DNA of 64,000 nucleotides from Thinopyrum elongatum (Eukaryota > Streptophyta > Magnoliopsida > Poales > Poaceae), in NCBI GenBank assembly GCA_011799875.1, contig CM022303.1:430017108-430081107 (forward strand). Reading direction: 5' to 3'. Below the pieces are notes generated by a model, which ran no database searches, was not told where the DNA came from, and saw nothing but the letters and a program-made list of their open reading frames with translations. Every line of letters begins with the position of its first letter. Position 1 is the stretch's first letter. The position numbers were made by a program, and so were the translations under genes. Of this stretch, positions 46,326-58,700 are shown piece after piece.

Positions 46326-46905
46326 GTGGAACCAGCACCAGAGGCCCGGAAACCACTCAAATGGTCACGCACGCCCATCATCTTTGACAAACAGGATCAT
46401 TATGACCGCACCACAGCGGTAGGGTGTTTGCCATTGTTGGTCTCTCCAACAATTTGCAACCTCAAGGTCACTAAGATATTGGTGGACGACGGTGCCGGGT
46501 TGAATCTGATTTCCACAAAGGTTATCAGTAGGCTTCAGATAGCAGAAGAGGAGTTAGAGGTCGCTGGCACGTTTCAAGGAGTTAATCCCGGCAGGAGTCA
46601 TCCTAAGGGAAAGATCACGTTGCCTCTGACATTTGGAGGAGAGTTGAACTATCGGACAGAAAAGATTGTGTTTGATGTGGTCGACCTCCCCTTGTCGTAC
46701 AATGGGATCCTTGGACGACCAGCCCTAGCCAAATTCAGGGTGACATCCCACTATGCCTAGAATACCTTGAAGATGCCTGGGCCACTTGGAATCATCTCCA
46801 TCCCATCGGATGAGAAGGACGCAATCATTTGCGTCGACAAGATGTACCGGGAAGTGGACGAGGCAGAGAGTGAGCAAGGACCGGCAGAGTCAGATAAGGA
46901 TTAGG
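46326..46905 (+). pseudogene. Gypsy protease
   Basis: The frame 46326-46760 encodes PLKWSRTPIIFDKQDHYDRT, then the active-site region KILVDDGAGLNLIS (Asp-Gly-Ala preserved) and SYNGILGRPALAKF. TAG at 46758-46760 interrupts, and the frame goes on to TAG near 46903. It is cut off from pol by the deletion described for the next entry. Protease would process the gag-pol polyprotein. Confidence 0.75.
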
Positions 46906-46939
46906 ACAGAAGTGAGCACGGCAGCGATGGCAACCCCAA

Positions 46940-49202
46940 GGACGCGGCAAGGAAGAAAGTGGTGCAGCGCCCAGTGTACTTCGTCAGTTCCTTGTTACAA
47001 GGGGCTCGATCGAGGTACTCTGGCATGCAAAAATTGATCTTTGGCCTCATTATGGCCTCAAGGAAACTGCGCCACTACTTCCAAGACCATGAGATCACGG
47101 TTGTCACTCGCTTCCCGTTGCAAAGGATACTCCGAAACCCTTAGGCTACTGGCAGAATAGTGGAATGGGCTTTGGAGTTGTCCAGTTTTGGTCTGAAGTT
47201 TGAAAGCACATCAACAATTCAGAGCAGGGCATTGGCAGAGTTTATTGCAGAATGGACGCCAACCCCTGATGAGGAAGTGACAGAAATAGTTATCCCCGTC
47301 AAGCAAGCGCCCCAAGAATGGATTATGTATTTTGATGGTGCCTTTTCCCTACAAGGTGCAGGGGCTGGCGTGCTTCTTGTCGCACACTCAGGGGAGCACT
47401 TGAAGTACGTCGTCCAGATGAATTTTGCCCGGGAAGAGGCAACCAACAATACAGCAGAGTATGAAGGGCTCCTTGCCGGGCTCAGGATTGCCGCAGAATT
47501 GGGAATTAAGAAGATAATTATTCAAGGATATTCACAGCTTGTGGTGAGACAAGTGAATAAGGATTACCAAAAGTCCATTGATAGAGGCATACGTTGAGGA
47601 AGTGAGAAGATTGGAGGATTGCTTTGACGGATTGCAAACATAGCATGTACCCCGTGCAGAAAACAGCATAGCTGATCATCTGTCAAAGTGTGCTGCGCAA
47701 AAGCTTCCTGTGGAACCAGGAACTTTTGTTCTCCATCTTACTCAGCCCTCCGTATCCCCAGCAACAATGGCCCGGAAGAGGAGAAAGATGGACTCCGGTA
47801 AGCCTCTCCTGGTAGAACCTCGTGCTCCTGGCAGGGACCCTGCCGGAAACTCACAACTTGCCGGCCCGCACACTCCCACCGGGACCATGGTCCCGCAGAC
47901 AAGGAGTATGCCCCCGCAGTTGAGGAGGTGCCGCTAGTCCTCGTTGCTGAGGCACAGGCTCCAACTTGGGCAAGGCACATAGTCCACTTTCTCCAAACCG
48001 GAGAACTCCCCAATGACCAAGATGAGGCTGAAAGAGTAGCCCAGAGGGCCAGTATGTACCAGTTTGTCGATGACACTCTGTATAGAAGGAGGCCCAGCGG
48101 TGTGAAATTGAAGTGCATCTGCTGGGAAGAAGGAAAGGAACTGCTGGCTGAGATACACAGAGGCTTGTGCGGCTCCCACATTGGATCAAGGTGATTAGTT
48201 GGGAAAGCATTCCGTCAAGGATTCTATTGGCCCATAGCCCTCCAAGATGCGGTCGAGCTAGTCAGGAAATGTGAAGCCTGCTAGTTCCATTCCAGGAACA
48301 TCCACCTGCCTGCCCAAGCTCTTTAGACAATCCCTTTATCATGGCCATTTTTGGTCTGGGGGCTCGATATCCTCGGCCCTTTCCCCCGAGCAATCGGGGG
48401 CTTTGAATTCTTGTTCGTTGCCATCGACAAGTTTACAAAGTGGCCGGAAGTGACTCCCATGAGAAAGGTGACTGCTCAGTCAGCTATCAAGTTGTTGAAA
48501 GAACTGGTGTGTCGTTTTGGAGTTCTGGTAAGGATCATTACCGACAACGGCACCCAGTTCATGAGCCGCGCCTTCATGCAATATGTTCGCACCCTCGGAA
48601 GCAAGGTCTCATTTGCCTCTGTCGCACACCCCAGAAGAAATGGACAAGCTGAGAGGGTGAACGCTGAAGTGTTGCGGGGCCTCAAAACAAGAACCTTTGA
48701 TACGCTGTGGATGGACGGCAGGCGGTGGATCGATGAGCTGCCGGTAGTTCTCTGGTCCCTCAGAACGACACCAAATCGAGCTACCGGGCAGACTCCCTTT
48801 TCCCTGGTCTATGGGGCGGAAGCAGTTATCCCCACAGAACTCATTTACGGGTCTCCTCGAGTGCTTGCCTACGATGAAGTAGCACAAGATCAGCACTGGC
48901 GTGACGACGCTGTGCTACTCGAGGAGAACTATCTCCGGGCTGCTACGCTTGCTGCACGCTACCAGCAAGCCCAGCGTCGCTATCATAGCCGCAGGGTTCA
49001 TGCCCGGTGTTTTGAAGAAGGCGACCTTGTCCTTAGGCGCGTTTAGTCGGCCAAGGGTACAAACAAGTTGACGCCGAAGTGGGAAGGCCCTTACCGGGTA
49101 CTACGAGTCACCAGACCTGGCGCAATCCGTCTGGAGACCAGAGATGGCATTCAATTGCAAAACTCATGGAATATTGAGCATCTCCGCAAGTTCTACCCGT
49201 AA
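46940..49202 (+). pseudogene. Gypsy RNase H and integrase; reverse transcriptase core missing
   Basis: The coding part resumes at about 46950 in the RT connection domain (VVQRPVYFVSSLLQGA, then HYFQDHEITVV); the whole palm with its catalytic aspartates is deleted. RNase H at 47310-47600 has YFDGAFSLQGAGAGVLL and NNTAEYEGLLAGL, but the third catalytic site reads IQGYSQLV, with Tyr where Asp is expected. Integrase has a damaged zinc finger (stops near 48190, 48285 and 48325). Its catalytic core at 48351-48660 shows DILGPFPRAIGGFEFLF, IITDNGTQFMS and PRRNGQAERVN. TAG at 49044 precedes the C-terminal tail, which ends with TAA at 49200-49202. Confidence 0.82.
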
Positions 49203-50248
49203 GGCACGGCTGTCGGGCCCTGCCCGGCAGCCACCCATTTGTACAGGCCTTGCCTCAAATGCATGTAACCCCTTGTACAAAGCCAGGGCGATGACACTGT
49301 GCACCAGAGAAATAAACGAAGCGTTGGGGGGCCCCCGACCAAGTTGCATGCATGCATGAGCATTCCAAGAGCATTTGCATAAGCATTTCATGAGCATCCG
49401 TATATGCATATAGATAGGATCGCATCCTGCATGATTCTCATCTGCATAAAGCTTCAGGTTCCTACCGTGAACTTGGCTTCTACAAGGAGTTGAGAAGATG
49501 GACCAGCACTGTGATCCCCGGCAAGCCAAACAGATAAGTTCTACCTCTTATCCATAAGTGTTCTGTAAGCTAAAACTTGTGCATAAGAAAGCTTCGCCGC
49601 TCTTCGAAGCTTAGGTGCTCCCACTTTTGGCTCAAATGTTGCTTCAACCTGGGTGGTCGCAGTGGCCTTTGCTGAGAAAGGGTTGGCAGGGGGCTGGTCC
49701 CTTTATTTTTTGCCCAGTAGACTCCGATCCCCGGCAACAAAATATAAAAGGGGTACCGGCAACAAAATAGACTCTTTTATTTAACTAAAGAGGCATCCCA
49801 CCTCTGCATGGACATACACATGCACGTGTTCCTGGCAAGGCTCATATTTTTCATTAATATGCTGATTATACAAGTACAAGCCTTACAGAACACATACATG
49901 GACTCGAGAGATTACATTATTTGAATTAAAATTTGGCAAGTGCCTATAGATTTAAGATTGAAAAAAGATAAGTGCCCCATAATCCCCTTTCTTGTCACTC
50001 TCCTCCCAGGCACGGCAGATGAAGGCAAAAAGGGCAAAAGGATTGCCTGGGCGGGAGCCCAGGCCAACCCTATCGGGCCCCAAGAAAGGTAGCCCGACGG
50101 GGACGGGGAGACGCCGACGAAGGCGATGATAAAGAGTATGGTGGAGACAACCCCCCAACCACCGTCACCAGGGCTAGCAGGACACGGCAGGGCTAATGGA
50201 GCTGCAGCCCGAGAGGAAGCCTGCTAGGGTCCAGCTGGAAGAAGCCAG
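49203..50248 (+). other. Gypsy 3' spacer, left part
   Basis: No coding frame of note. TGCATGCATGCATGAGCAT and similar GAGCAT/GCATA repeats lie at 49347-49410, and CCCCGGCAACAAAATA occurs twice at about 49730-49785. The interval ends at the CACTA insertion. Confidence 0.5.
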
Positions 50249-51555
50249 CACTACTAGGAAAAGGCCTGCTAGTGGCGCACCAGTTTTGCCTACTAATGGC
50301 GCACTACTGGTGCGCCACTAGCACCACGCCATTAGAATTAAATACTAATGGCGCACCACACAGTGCACCATTAGTATAGCCCACCGTGCGCCATTAGTAT
50401 GCCTCCCGGGGGCCATATGTACCTTGTGCTCTGGGTTACTAATGGCGCACTTCTATGTGGTGCGCCATTACTAAGTCAGATAGTAATGGCGCACCACATA
50501 GAAGTGCGCCATTACTAACAAATACTTTTCAATTTTTTTTTTTCAAATTTTTTTTCAAATTTTTTTTTCGTTTTTTTCTTAATCTCGGGTCACTATGGCT
50601 TAATCTCGGGTCAATATGCTTAATCTCAAGTCAAATCGCACTAAGTGGTCAAACTTCCCGGAAAGTCACCCATCCTCACACTACTCCAGCCCGAGCACAC
50701 TTAACTTCGCAGTTCTATCCAACCCCAGCACCACCTCACTTAACAAGCACTTGTTGATATATCTATGATATCAATCCTATTAAACCTTGTTGATGTCTAG
50801 GACTTTGTTCATGTTCATTAGTGTGATGAAATTTTGAAAAAATATTTCAAACTTCCCGGTCATATTACGTATCATATTTTGAAAAAAAATTCCAAAAAAA
50901 AAATTCGAAACCAATTTTTTTTTCTGTTACTAGTGGCGCACCTAGCAAATGGTGCGCCACTAGTAAGTTTGAATTTTTTTCCATTTTTTCCCCTCTAGAT
51001 CTTAAAAGCTCCGTATCTTTCGTTCTGTTAGGTTTTTTGGGATTCTGAAAATGTTTAACGGGGGGGGGGGTGCATTTGGTGAATAAATTGTAAGACTCAG
51101 AAAGTTAGTAATGGCGCACCACGTAACAGGTGCGCCATTACTAGTTTTGCAAAAAAAATAAAAAAAAATGTTTAGTAGTGGCGCACCAGTGGATAGTGCG
51201 CCATTACTAGTTTGAACTAGTAATGGCGCACCGTACCCAGGTGCGCCATTACTAGTTTTGAAAAAAAAAGTAAAAAAAAATTTGTTAGTAGTGGCGCATG
51301 GAGTGTGTGGTGCGCCATTACTAGTTAAAACTAGTAATGGCGCACTGTGTCCTGGTGCGCCATTAATAGTTTTGGAAAAATAAAAAAAAATAAAATTTGC
51401 TAGTAATGGCGCACCGTGTGTCTGGTGCGCCATTAGTAATGAGGACACTAATGGCGCACCTGTATCTGGTGCGCCACTACTATATAGCAGTGGCGCAACA
51501 CATACATGGTGCGCCATTAATGTCCATATCAGCTATAGCCCTTTTCCTAGTAGTG
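50249..51555. mobile_element. Small non-autonomous CACTA with perfect 3 bp duplication
   Basis: 1307 bp, starting CACTACTAGGAAAAGGCC and ending GCCCTTTTCCTAGTAGTG, flanked by CAG at 50246-50248 and 51556-51558. It has no coding capacity. Nearly all of it consists of short hairpins built from TAATGGCGCACC and GGTGCGCCATTA, about ten pairs, separated by A/T-rich linkers (runs at 50528-50580 and 51150-51390). These are presumed transposase-binding sites expanded through the whole element. Confidence 0.93.
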
Positions 51556-51667
51556 CAGGGGGCACCATCACCACCTCTGCATCCAACTTCCCGGCAATCA
51601 CCTTGCCGGGAGGAAACGCAGGGGCAGATGAAGGTGCTTCCACGCGATGGAGGTGGTACGGGCGGGG

Positions 51668-52318
51668 TCAGCCGGAGTCGGAGTTGTCGTCGCCGGCGTC
51701 GTCATCGCCATCACGGTCCTCCTCGTCGCTGTCGCTCGAGGAGGAGCTTTCATCGTCAGTGGAGCTCTCCACGCAGCACCCTAAGCGAATTCCCGAGCAC
51801 CCGAAGATCTTGATGGAGAGCAGGCCGCTATCCATTAATTTAAACTGGAGAACGTGCCCCTCCGACAAGCTATGGGCACGGGCAAAGGTCTTCCAACCAC
51901 GGCGGAGGTACATGACATGAGGAACAGGGAAATCGACATCAACCCACATGCCGCCGTTCCCGCAGCCCCTCTTGTGCAACCTCAGAGCGTGTGGCGGATC
52001 AAGCTCCATTTCCCATGCGAATGGAGTAGGAAGATGGAGGTGGCCGCACAGAGGCTTGTACAGCCTGGTGACAAACTCCCGAGGCTGATCTCCAACATGG
52101 CCTTCCATCGGGGGAGGAGCCGCCGGCAGTGGCGCGGCCAGAGCGCCGCCCCGTCCTCCTCTCCCTCGAGCACCGCGGCGACCACGGCCGCGCCCCCTCC
52201 CTCTGCCCCTCGCAGCAGGTTCCGGCGCCCCGAGATCCAGAGGAGGGGGAATGCGCTGTCGAGCAGAAGCCCTCGTCGCCGTCGCTGGAATACCACCACG
52301 CCCTCGTCCTCTCACCAT
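51668..52318 (-). CDS. Antisense B3-domain-like protein inside the Gypsy spacer
   Basis: An uninterrupted 216-codon frame runs from ATG 52318 to TGA 51668. Residues 1-60 are Arg/Gly-rich (RGRGRGRGRRGARGRGG), suggesting nucleic-acid contact. Residues 80-170 resemble a plant B3 DNA-binding domain: REFVTRLYKPLCGHLHLPTPF at the first strand, LHKRGCGNGGMWVDVDF, then RRGWKTFARAHSLSEGHVLQ (the GW..F...N/H.L..G...F pattern) and FKLMDSGLLSIKIFG. The tail (182-216) is Ser/Asp/Glu-rich. A TATA box lies about 75 bp upstream. It is the only intact long frame in an element whose own proteins are all broken. B3 proteins bind DNA in the nucleus; any target is unknown. The family call comes from pattern recognition only. 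Confidence 0.65.
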   Translation of the reverse strand: MVRGRGRGGIPATATRASARQRIPPPLDLGAPEPAARGRGRGRGRGRRGARGRGGRGGALAAPLPAAPPPMEGHVGDQPREFVTRLYKPLCGHLHLPTPFAWEMELDPPHALRLHKRGCGNGGMWVDVDFPVPHVMYLRRGWKTFARAHSLSEGHVLQFKLMDSGLLSIKIFGCSGIRLGCCVESSTDDESSSSSDSDEEDRDGDDDAGDDNSDSG

Positions 52319-52389
52319 GGCGAGTGAAGAAAGACTACGGGGGAAGAAGAAGAAGCAGGTGCGTATGGAGATGCACCACTTCTACCCCC

Positions 52390-52395
52390 TTTATA
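52390..52395 (-). promoter_or_regulatory. TATA box of the antisense B3-like gene
   Basis: The minus strand reads TTCTATAAAGGGGG, about 75 bp before the ATG. It is not part of an LTR, so the gene appears to have a promoter of its own. Confidence 0.55.
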
Positions 52396-52477
52396 GAAGG
52401 ACGAGCCAGGGGGCAGCCGCCCCGCTCATCCAATACAGCTTCCCCGGCCATCCAGAGGCGCACGAGATCAGGACCGA

Positions 52478-55400
52478 TGTGGCACCCCGGCTTAGAGAAC
52501 CGGGTTACCAGTGTTTCCAACCCAGAGATCATGTCTTCTGGAAACACACAACAACTTGGAACAGAACATAGCTGAACTTTATTGATAACAGTCGAGTACA
52601 AGCTTATATATTACTTGCTCGTCGAGGCGAAAAGCACATCTAGTGCTATGACTATATCTACATTATTTATCTAACATATTCGGGCCTTGGTTTTACTGCG
52701 GAATACTACAGCGGAAGACTACTGCATAGCGGAACATGATAGTAACTCCATCCACAGGGACACTACTGAGGACACATCCTAGACATCGCAACACGGACCT
52801 CGAAAACTCCGTCTCAGTCTTCTCCTGCATCTGGCATGATACGCCAGGTGAGTACTTTGAATGTACTCGCAAGCACATGACAACCAAATATGCAGCAAAT
52901 ATTAGCATGGCAATGAACAGTTTAAACTCTGAGTGATTCACTTACTGTCTCCACTTACTCATATCCGGGTTGTCTCACAACCCCTAGAATACTCTATCTC
53001 AACGAGTACTACTGCTCATAAGACAAGTTCTTCAATCACTACTATAGTTATTACGGTTGATCACCTAGAGAGGTCTGGACGGGCTGTCCAATACCTTGGA
53101 CGCAGCTATTCGAATAGATTTTACACTCTGCAGAGGTTGCGCACTATGGAGCACTAACCTCGTGATCCCATTCGGGTGGACCAGTGTTGCTCCAACGAAA
53201 CCTGCCTGACCCATGACTCTCCCATCGTACCACCGGCATTCATTCTCCCCCGGAGTCCTGCCCTGGGTGGCCCCCTGTGTCACCTCGTGACACCTGCCAC
53301 CGTCGTGGCCAAACTATACTATCCCAAATGGGGACGCCGGCACAAAACTCAACTGGGCTCACAGGGTTATCGCCATCTACCTGATCAGGGCAACACACAT
53401 GCATAACCCTCCCTGTCTGGAGGTATCGGTGAAAGAGCACGGAGCCAGACCAAGTCAAGGCCGTCCCGTACCAGCGAATGTGGCTGCACGGGTAAGCCCG
53501 GACAGGTGACTCTTGATCAACCAGCTAAGTTTTCACTTAGCAATCATGGTTAATCACCATATCAATTTGAGTTATCATCATTAGGCATTTAAATAATTTA
53601 CCTTGAATTAAATGCAAGAAAATGAATATGAATTATGCAATGCTATGAGATGCTTCATAATATGGATTTCCTGGATTGCCTTGATCAGTTGGGTTGTTCA
53701 GAAACTCCTGGTCTTCAAATCCACAAGAATCTCCTTATGAAAATATTTTTAAATAGCAAAGGAAAATGTCACATAAAGCCTTTTCTTTCACCAACAATTC
53801 TTTGAGTATTGGAAAAATACCAAACTTGGTGTAAAAATAAAGGGCTTCATTATGAACACAATGCAAAAAGAATCAGGTCAAATGGACCTTCTTGTAAAAA
53901 GTTATTAGCAGTCAAACCTACTGGTCAACTCTGTTAAATAAATCAAAAATGAAAAAACCAGAACGGGCCACATCGAAGGCGTATTTGCCCCGGGTGCCTC
54001 CACTTACCGCTTCGTCCAGTTGCTGGCAAGTGGGGCCCGGCCCGTTTAAAATAGAGGACAGAGAGAGAGCAGAGAAGAGGGGCGGCTCACCGGCGGTGAT
54101 TGCCGGCGATAGCGATGGCGGTTGGGCTCGTGGATGGTGGGGATGTATCGGGCGCTTGATGGCGGTTTACCCTGTACCCGTAGCTCCTCCGGAGATGGCC
54201 GGACGGCGTCGCGCCCTTCTTCTCCAGAAGACGGGTGCTACGGTGAACGTCGGCGATGGCGACTCTGGCGGCGATTCGATTCGGGGAGGGGTCTGGAAGT
54301 ACCAGAGGAACCCTACGAACTCGACGGTGGGCTCGGGCGGAGCTGGGATGGGGTGGAGAGGGCTGGAGGTGGAGCTCAGCTAGCGGCGGAGCTCCGGAGA
54401 AGTTCAAGGCCAGAGGGCCTCTCAGCCTTGGCTCCTGCTCTGAGGGGGCGATTGAGGAGGAGGGAGAGGGGTGAGGAGCTAGGCGAGGCCGGGCGGGGCT
54501 TTATATAGGCGGGAGGGGATGCTCGGCGAGCTGTCTGGATGCGGCTCGAAGCGGGCCATGGCGCCGGCGAGACGTACGCCATGCTGGCTGGATGTTTGCG
54601 GTGAGGGGACATGAGATTGCAGCAGCATTCAATGCGGGAGGCGACGGCTCGGGAGGAAACGATGAGCGGCACCGCAACTATGGCCGCACGGGTCTCACAG
54701 TGCGGCAATGGCGTGGAGGCCGGCGATGGCATCTCCAGCGAGGGCGAGTGTTCTGGAGGGGCTGCGTGTCGACCAGGGGCGATGTCGGCATGCCCAGACA
54801 AGCTGCTGCGGCGCCGTGGTCTTGCTCGGATGAGACCCGAGCCTGGCCCAGCACAAAGCGCGGCGACCAGCATGCTAGTGCCATGCTCACCATGGTGCTT
54901 GACACCAGGAGGCCACGTATGCCTGGCGTTTCTTGTCTAGCACATCGACCTTCGATCCCTCAGATCACCTACAGCCTTGATTTGGCTTGGTTCACGCAGA
55001 GATGAGAGGTAAGATCATCAACAGTTTCTGACAGCTAACTTGTGGAGATTCTAGAGAAGAAATGAGGTGGAGATTGAGCCAAAGAAGGTGTCTGGAGTGA
55101 TCCTCGTTGGAAGGACTCCAAACTGGCCAAGTTTGAGGTGGTTTGGATAAGTTTTGAGGGTAGTTCATGTGCAAGCTACATTTCTGGTCCAGAATCAAAA
55201 TGTTGAAGTACTGCTCACTTGGAAGATCTTCAGATGCTAAAACTTGGTGGAGGAAGGTTGTTTGTAGGTGTCCTCATGCTGTAAAAATTTGAGAGCAATT
55301 GGACAACCCTAGCATACACTTCACAATGGTTCAGTCTGATCAGGAGCAAAACTAAATTATTTTGCAAAATATTTGAACTATGTCATGGAATATTTTTGGA

Positions 55401-55722
55401 TATTGGGACAAGATATGGTCCAAGGGATTTTAGAGAATTATTTGAGAATTTTCTGAGCATCATAACTATAGGTTGCTTCACAATCCATAGTAATGCCCTA
55501 AATTCTCAAATAAAAGAAAAGAGTTATTGAAAATGATTTAAATTAGGATTTGGGTTCTTGGGATACTTGGCAGGGCTTTGGCAAGGTGATGAGGCTTTGA
55601 ATTACTTGGAAAAGATTCAAAAGTTTCCAAGACCAAATGAAAAGGTTAAAAAACCATTCAAATTTCAAATAAAGCCAAGAAAAGTCTGAAAAGAAAAAGT
55701 TGCCAAAATCAGGGTGTCACAA
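52478..55722 (-). repeat. Chromovirus 3' LTR
   Basis: 3245 bp. On the minus strand it starts TGTGACACCCTGATTTTGGC and ends GAGCCGGGGTGCCACA. A TATA box lies at 54501-54507. Overlapping GC-rich frames at 54100-54900 are probably leader sequence, not genes. Confidence 0.88.
54501..54507 (-). promoter_or_regulatory. TATA box of the chromovirus LTR
   Basis: The minus strand reads GCCTATATAAAGCCCC, about 1.2 kb after the LTR start. Confidence 0.65.
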
Positions 55723-55736
55723 ACCTACCCCCCTTA
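55723..55736 (-). other. Chromovirus polypurine tract
   Basis: The minus strand reads AAGGGGGGTAGGTT, directly before the 3' LTR start. Confidence 0.85.
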
Positions 55737-55762
55737 GGATGAATCTCGTCCTCGAGATTCGG

Positions 55763-58700
55763 TTACTGAGGGAACAAATATGGGTAAGCGGATCTCAGAA
55801 AATTTTCTCTTTCCCAAGTAGCCTCTTCTTCAGTGTGGTGCTCCCATAGCACCTTGTAAAATCTTATCACCTTACTCCTTGTGGTTCTTTCCATCTCATC
55901 CAGGATCCTGACTGGTTTTTCTTCGTAGGTCAGGTCCTTAGCCAATTCCAATTCACTCATATCCGCTTGCTTGGCTGGGGGTGCAATGCATTTCCTCAAC
56001 TGTGAGATGTGAAAGACATCATGAACGTTTGACAATGCTGGTGGCAATTCCAACTGATATGCGACTCTGCCCTTCCTGGCAATCACTGGAAAGGGACCGA
56101 TGTATCTTGGGGCCAGTTTTCCTCGGGTGCCAAACCTCTTTACTCCCTTCATTGGAGTTACCCGTAGATAAGCATAGTCTCCGGGCTCGAAAGTTACTTC
56201 CCGGTGCTTTGGGTCGTAATAGCTCTTTTGTCGGGACTTGGCTGCTCGAAGTCGTTCTTGAATATCCTTGACTTGCCTTTCAGCCTCATGCATCAAGTCC
56301 GTACCAAAAATGCGACTGTCTCCTGTTTGAGACCAGTTCAGCGGTGTGCGGCACTTCCGTCCGTACAATGCTTCAAAAGGCGACATTTTGAGACTTGCCT
56401 GATAGCTGTTGTTGTAGGAGAATTCAGCGTACGGCAAACTATCCTCCCATTTGGGTCCATGGGAGAGAGCGCATGACTGAAGCATATCCTCTAATATTTG
56501 ATTCACACGCTCGGTCTGTCCATCTGTCTAGGGGTGGTACGCTGTGCTGTGTTTTAGCATGGTTCCCAAAGCTTGATGTAGCCGTAGCTAGAATGCTGAG
56601 GTAAATAGCGAACCCCTATCTGAAGTGATAGACTTGGGTACTCTGTGCAGACTGACTATCCGGGACATGTAGAGTTGTGCGAGCTGATTTGCATTGAAAG
56701 TGGCCTTTACTGGGATAAAGTGGGCCACCTTCGTGAGGATGTCTACAATGACCCAAATAGCATCATTGCCTCTCGTGGACTTGGGCGGTCCTACAATAAA
56801 ATCCATACATATGTCGTCCCACTTCCACTGAGGCACTGGTAAAGGCTGTAGCAGCCCAACAGGTTTCTGATGCTCTGCTTTGACCTTGTTGCAAATGTCA
56901 CAGCAGGCGACATAGTATGCTATATCTTTCCGCATTCCAGACCACCAAAAAGTTTCTCTCAAGTCCTGATACATCTTGGTACCTCCTGGGTGGATTGAAT
57001 ATGCGGACTCATGTGCTTCCTTGAGTATTTGTGGCCTCAAGTTGTTCTGATTCGGCACACAAATTCATTTCTCGAACCACACGGTACCTTGTTCATCTAC
57101 ACGGAAGGACTTGGCCTTCCCTTGCTGAATTAACTCCTTGATCTTTCGAATTTCTTCATCTGACTTCTGTGCTTCCTTGATTTCCCCCATGAGGGTTGGA
57201 GTAATTTCCAACATATCTGGGGTCATTGGGCCGCATAGCACCATATTGAGCTTAACAAACTCCTCTTGTAAGCTCGGATGCATACCCTCAAATAGTGCAT
57301 TCACTGCAGCTTGTTTCCTGCTCAAGGCATCAGTGACCACATTCGCTTTCCCTGGATGATAGTTTATTCCAACATCATAGTCCTTGACTAGCTCAAGCCA
57401 TCTTCGCTGTCTGAGGTTCAGGTCGGGTTGAGTGAAAATATACTTGAGACTCTTGTGGTATGTGTATATTTCACATCGTTGTCCAATAAGGTAATGCCTC
57501 CAAATTTTCAGGGCATGAACCATAGCAGCTAGCTCCAAGTCATGTGTGGGATAGTTCTCCTCATGAGGTCATAGCTGTCGTGATGCATAAGCTACAACCT
57601 TCCCTTCTTGCATTAGCACACATCCGATTCCACGCCTGGATGCATCACAGTATATGTCGAAACTCTTGTGAATGTCTGGGAGGACTAAGACAGGGGCTGT
57701 GGTTAGCCTCATCTTTAACTCTTGGAAACTGCCGTCGCACTCGGCTGTCCAGATAAACCTTTGATTCTTTTTCAACAATTCCGTCAGTGGCTTGGCTATC
57801 TTAGAAAAGCCTTCAATGAAGCGACGGTAGTAGCCTGCCAAGCCCAGGAAGCTATGGACTTCGGTCACCGTGGCTGGTGTCTTCCAGTTCAAGACCGCAG
57901 TAACCTTACTGGGGTCAACAGCTATTCCCTTCTCTGACAGAATATGTCCAAGGAATCCCACCTCTTTCAGCCAAAATTCTCACTTACTGAACTTGGCATA
58001 TAAGCGATGGGTTCTTAACCTTTCCAGGACAGCTCTGAGATGTTGCTTATGTTCCTCTTCATCCTTAGAGTATATAAGGATGTCGTTAATGAACACCACT
58101 ACAAACTTGTCCAGAAAGTCCATGAAGACTTTGTTCATCATACTCATGAAGTAGGCTGGAGCGTTGGTCAATCCGAACACCATAACTGTAAATTCATACA
58201 GTCCATATCGAGTGGTGAACGCTGTCTTGGAGATATCCTCCTTTCAGATTTTCAATTGATGATATCCCGTTCTGAGGTCGATCTTAGAGAATACCCGTGC
58301 TCCATTCAACTGGTCGAACAAGTCATCAATTCGAGGGAGCGGGTACTTGTTCTTAATAGTGACCTCATTAAGCTGACGATAGTCTACGCACATTCGTAGA
58401 CTTCCATCCTTCTTCTTGACGAATAATACTGGTGACCCCCATGATGAGATGCTTGGATGAATGTATCCTTTCTGTAGTAACTCGTTCAACCGCTTCTTTA
58501 GCTCTGCAAGCTCTGGCCCTGGCAAACGATAATATTTCTTGTATATTGGAGCTGTACCAGGAATTACTTCAATGGCGAACTCCAATTCTCAGTCGTGCGG
58601 CATTCCTGGTAATTCCTCGGGGAACACATCCGAAAATTCACCCACTACCGGAATTAGATTCATATCTATAACAGTGGTTTGGTATGTCGTGCCCTTTCTT

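Larger units (their letters stand above)
37712..52477 (+). mobile_element. Second Gypsy retrotransposon, interrupted by four insertions
   Basis: The layout is LTR 37712-38620, PBS 38625, gag, protease, RNase H and integrase, then a 3' spacer with an antisense gene. It contains two solo LTRs (39848-40850 and 41567-46026) and a small CACTA (50249-51555), and is broken at 52477 by a chromovirus. Its own 3' LTR is outside the window. It sits in the 3' LTR of the Copia. The reverse transcriptase core is deleted. Confidence 0.88.

Noticed and set aside
54087..54950. GC-rich open frames on both strands within the chromovirus LTR
   Set aside because: They lie in the LTR leader, overlap each other in several frames and show no domain.
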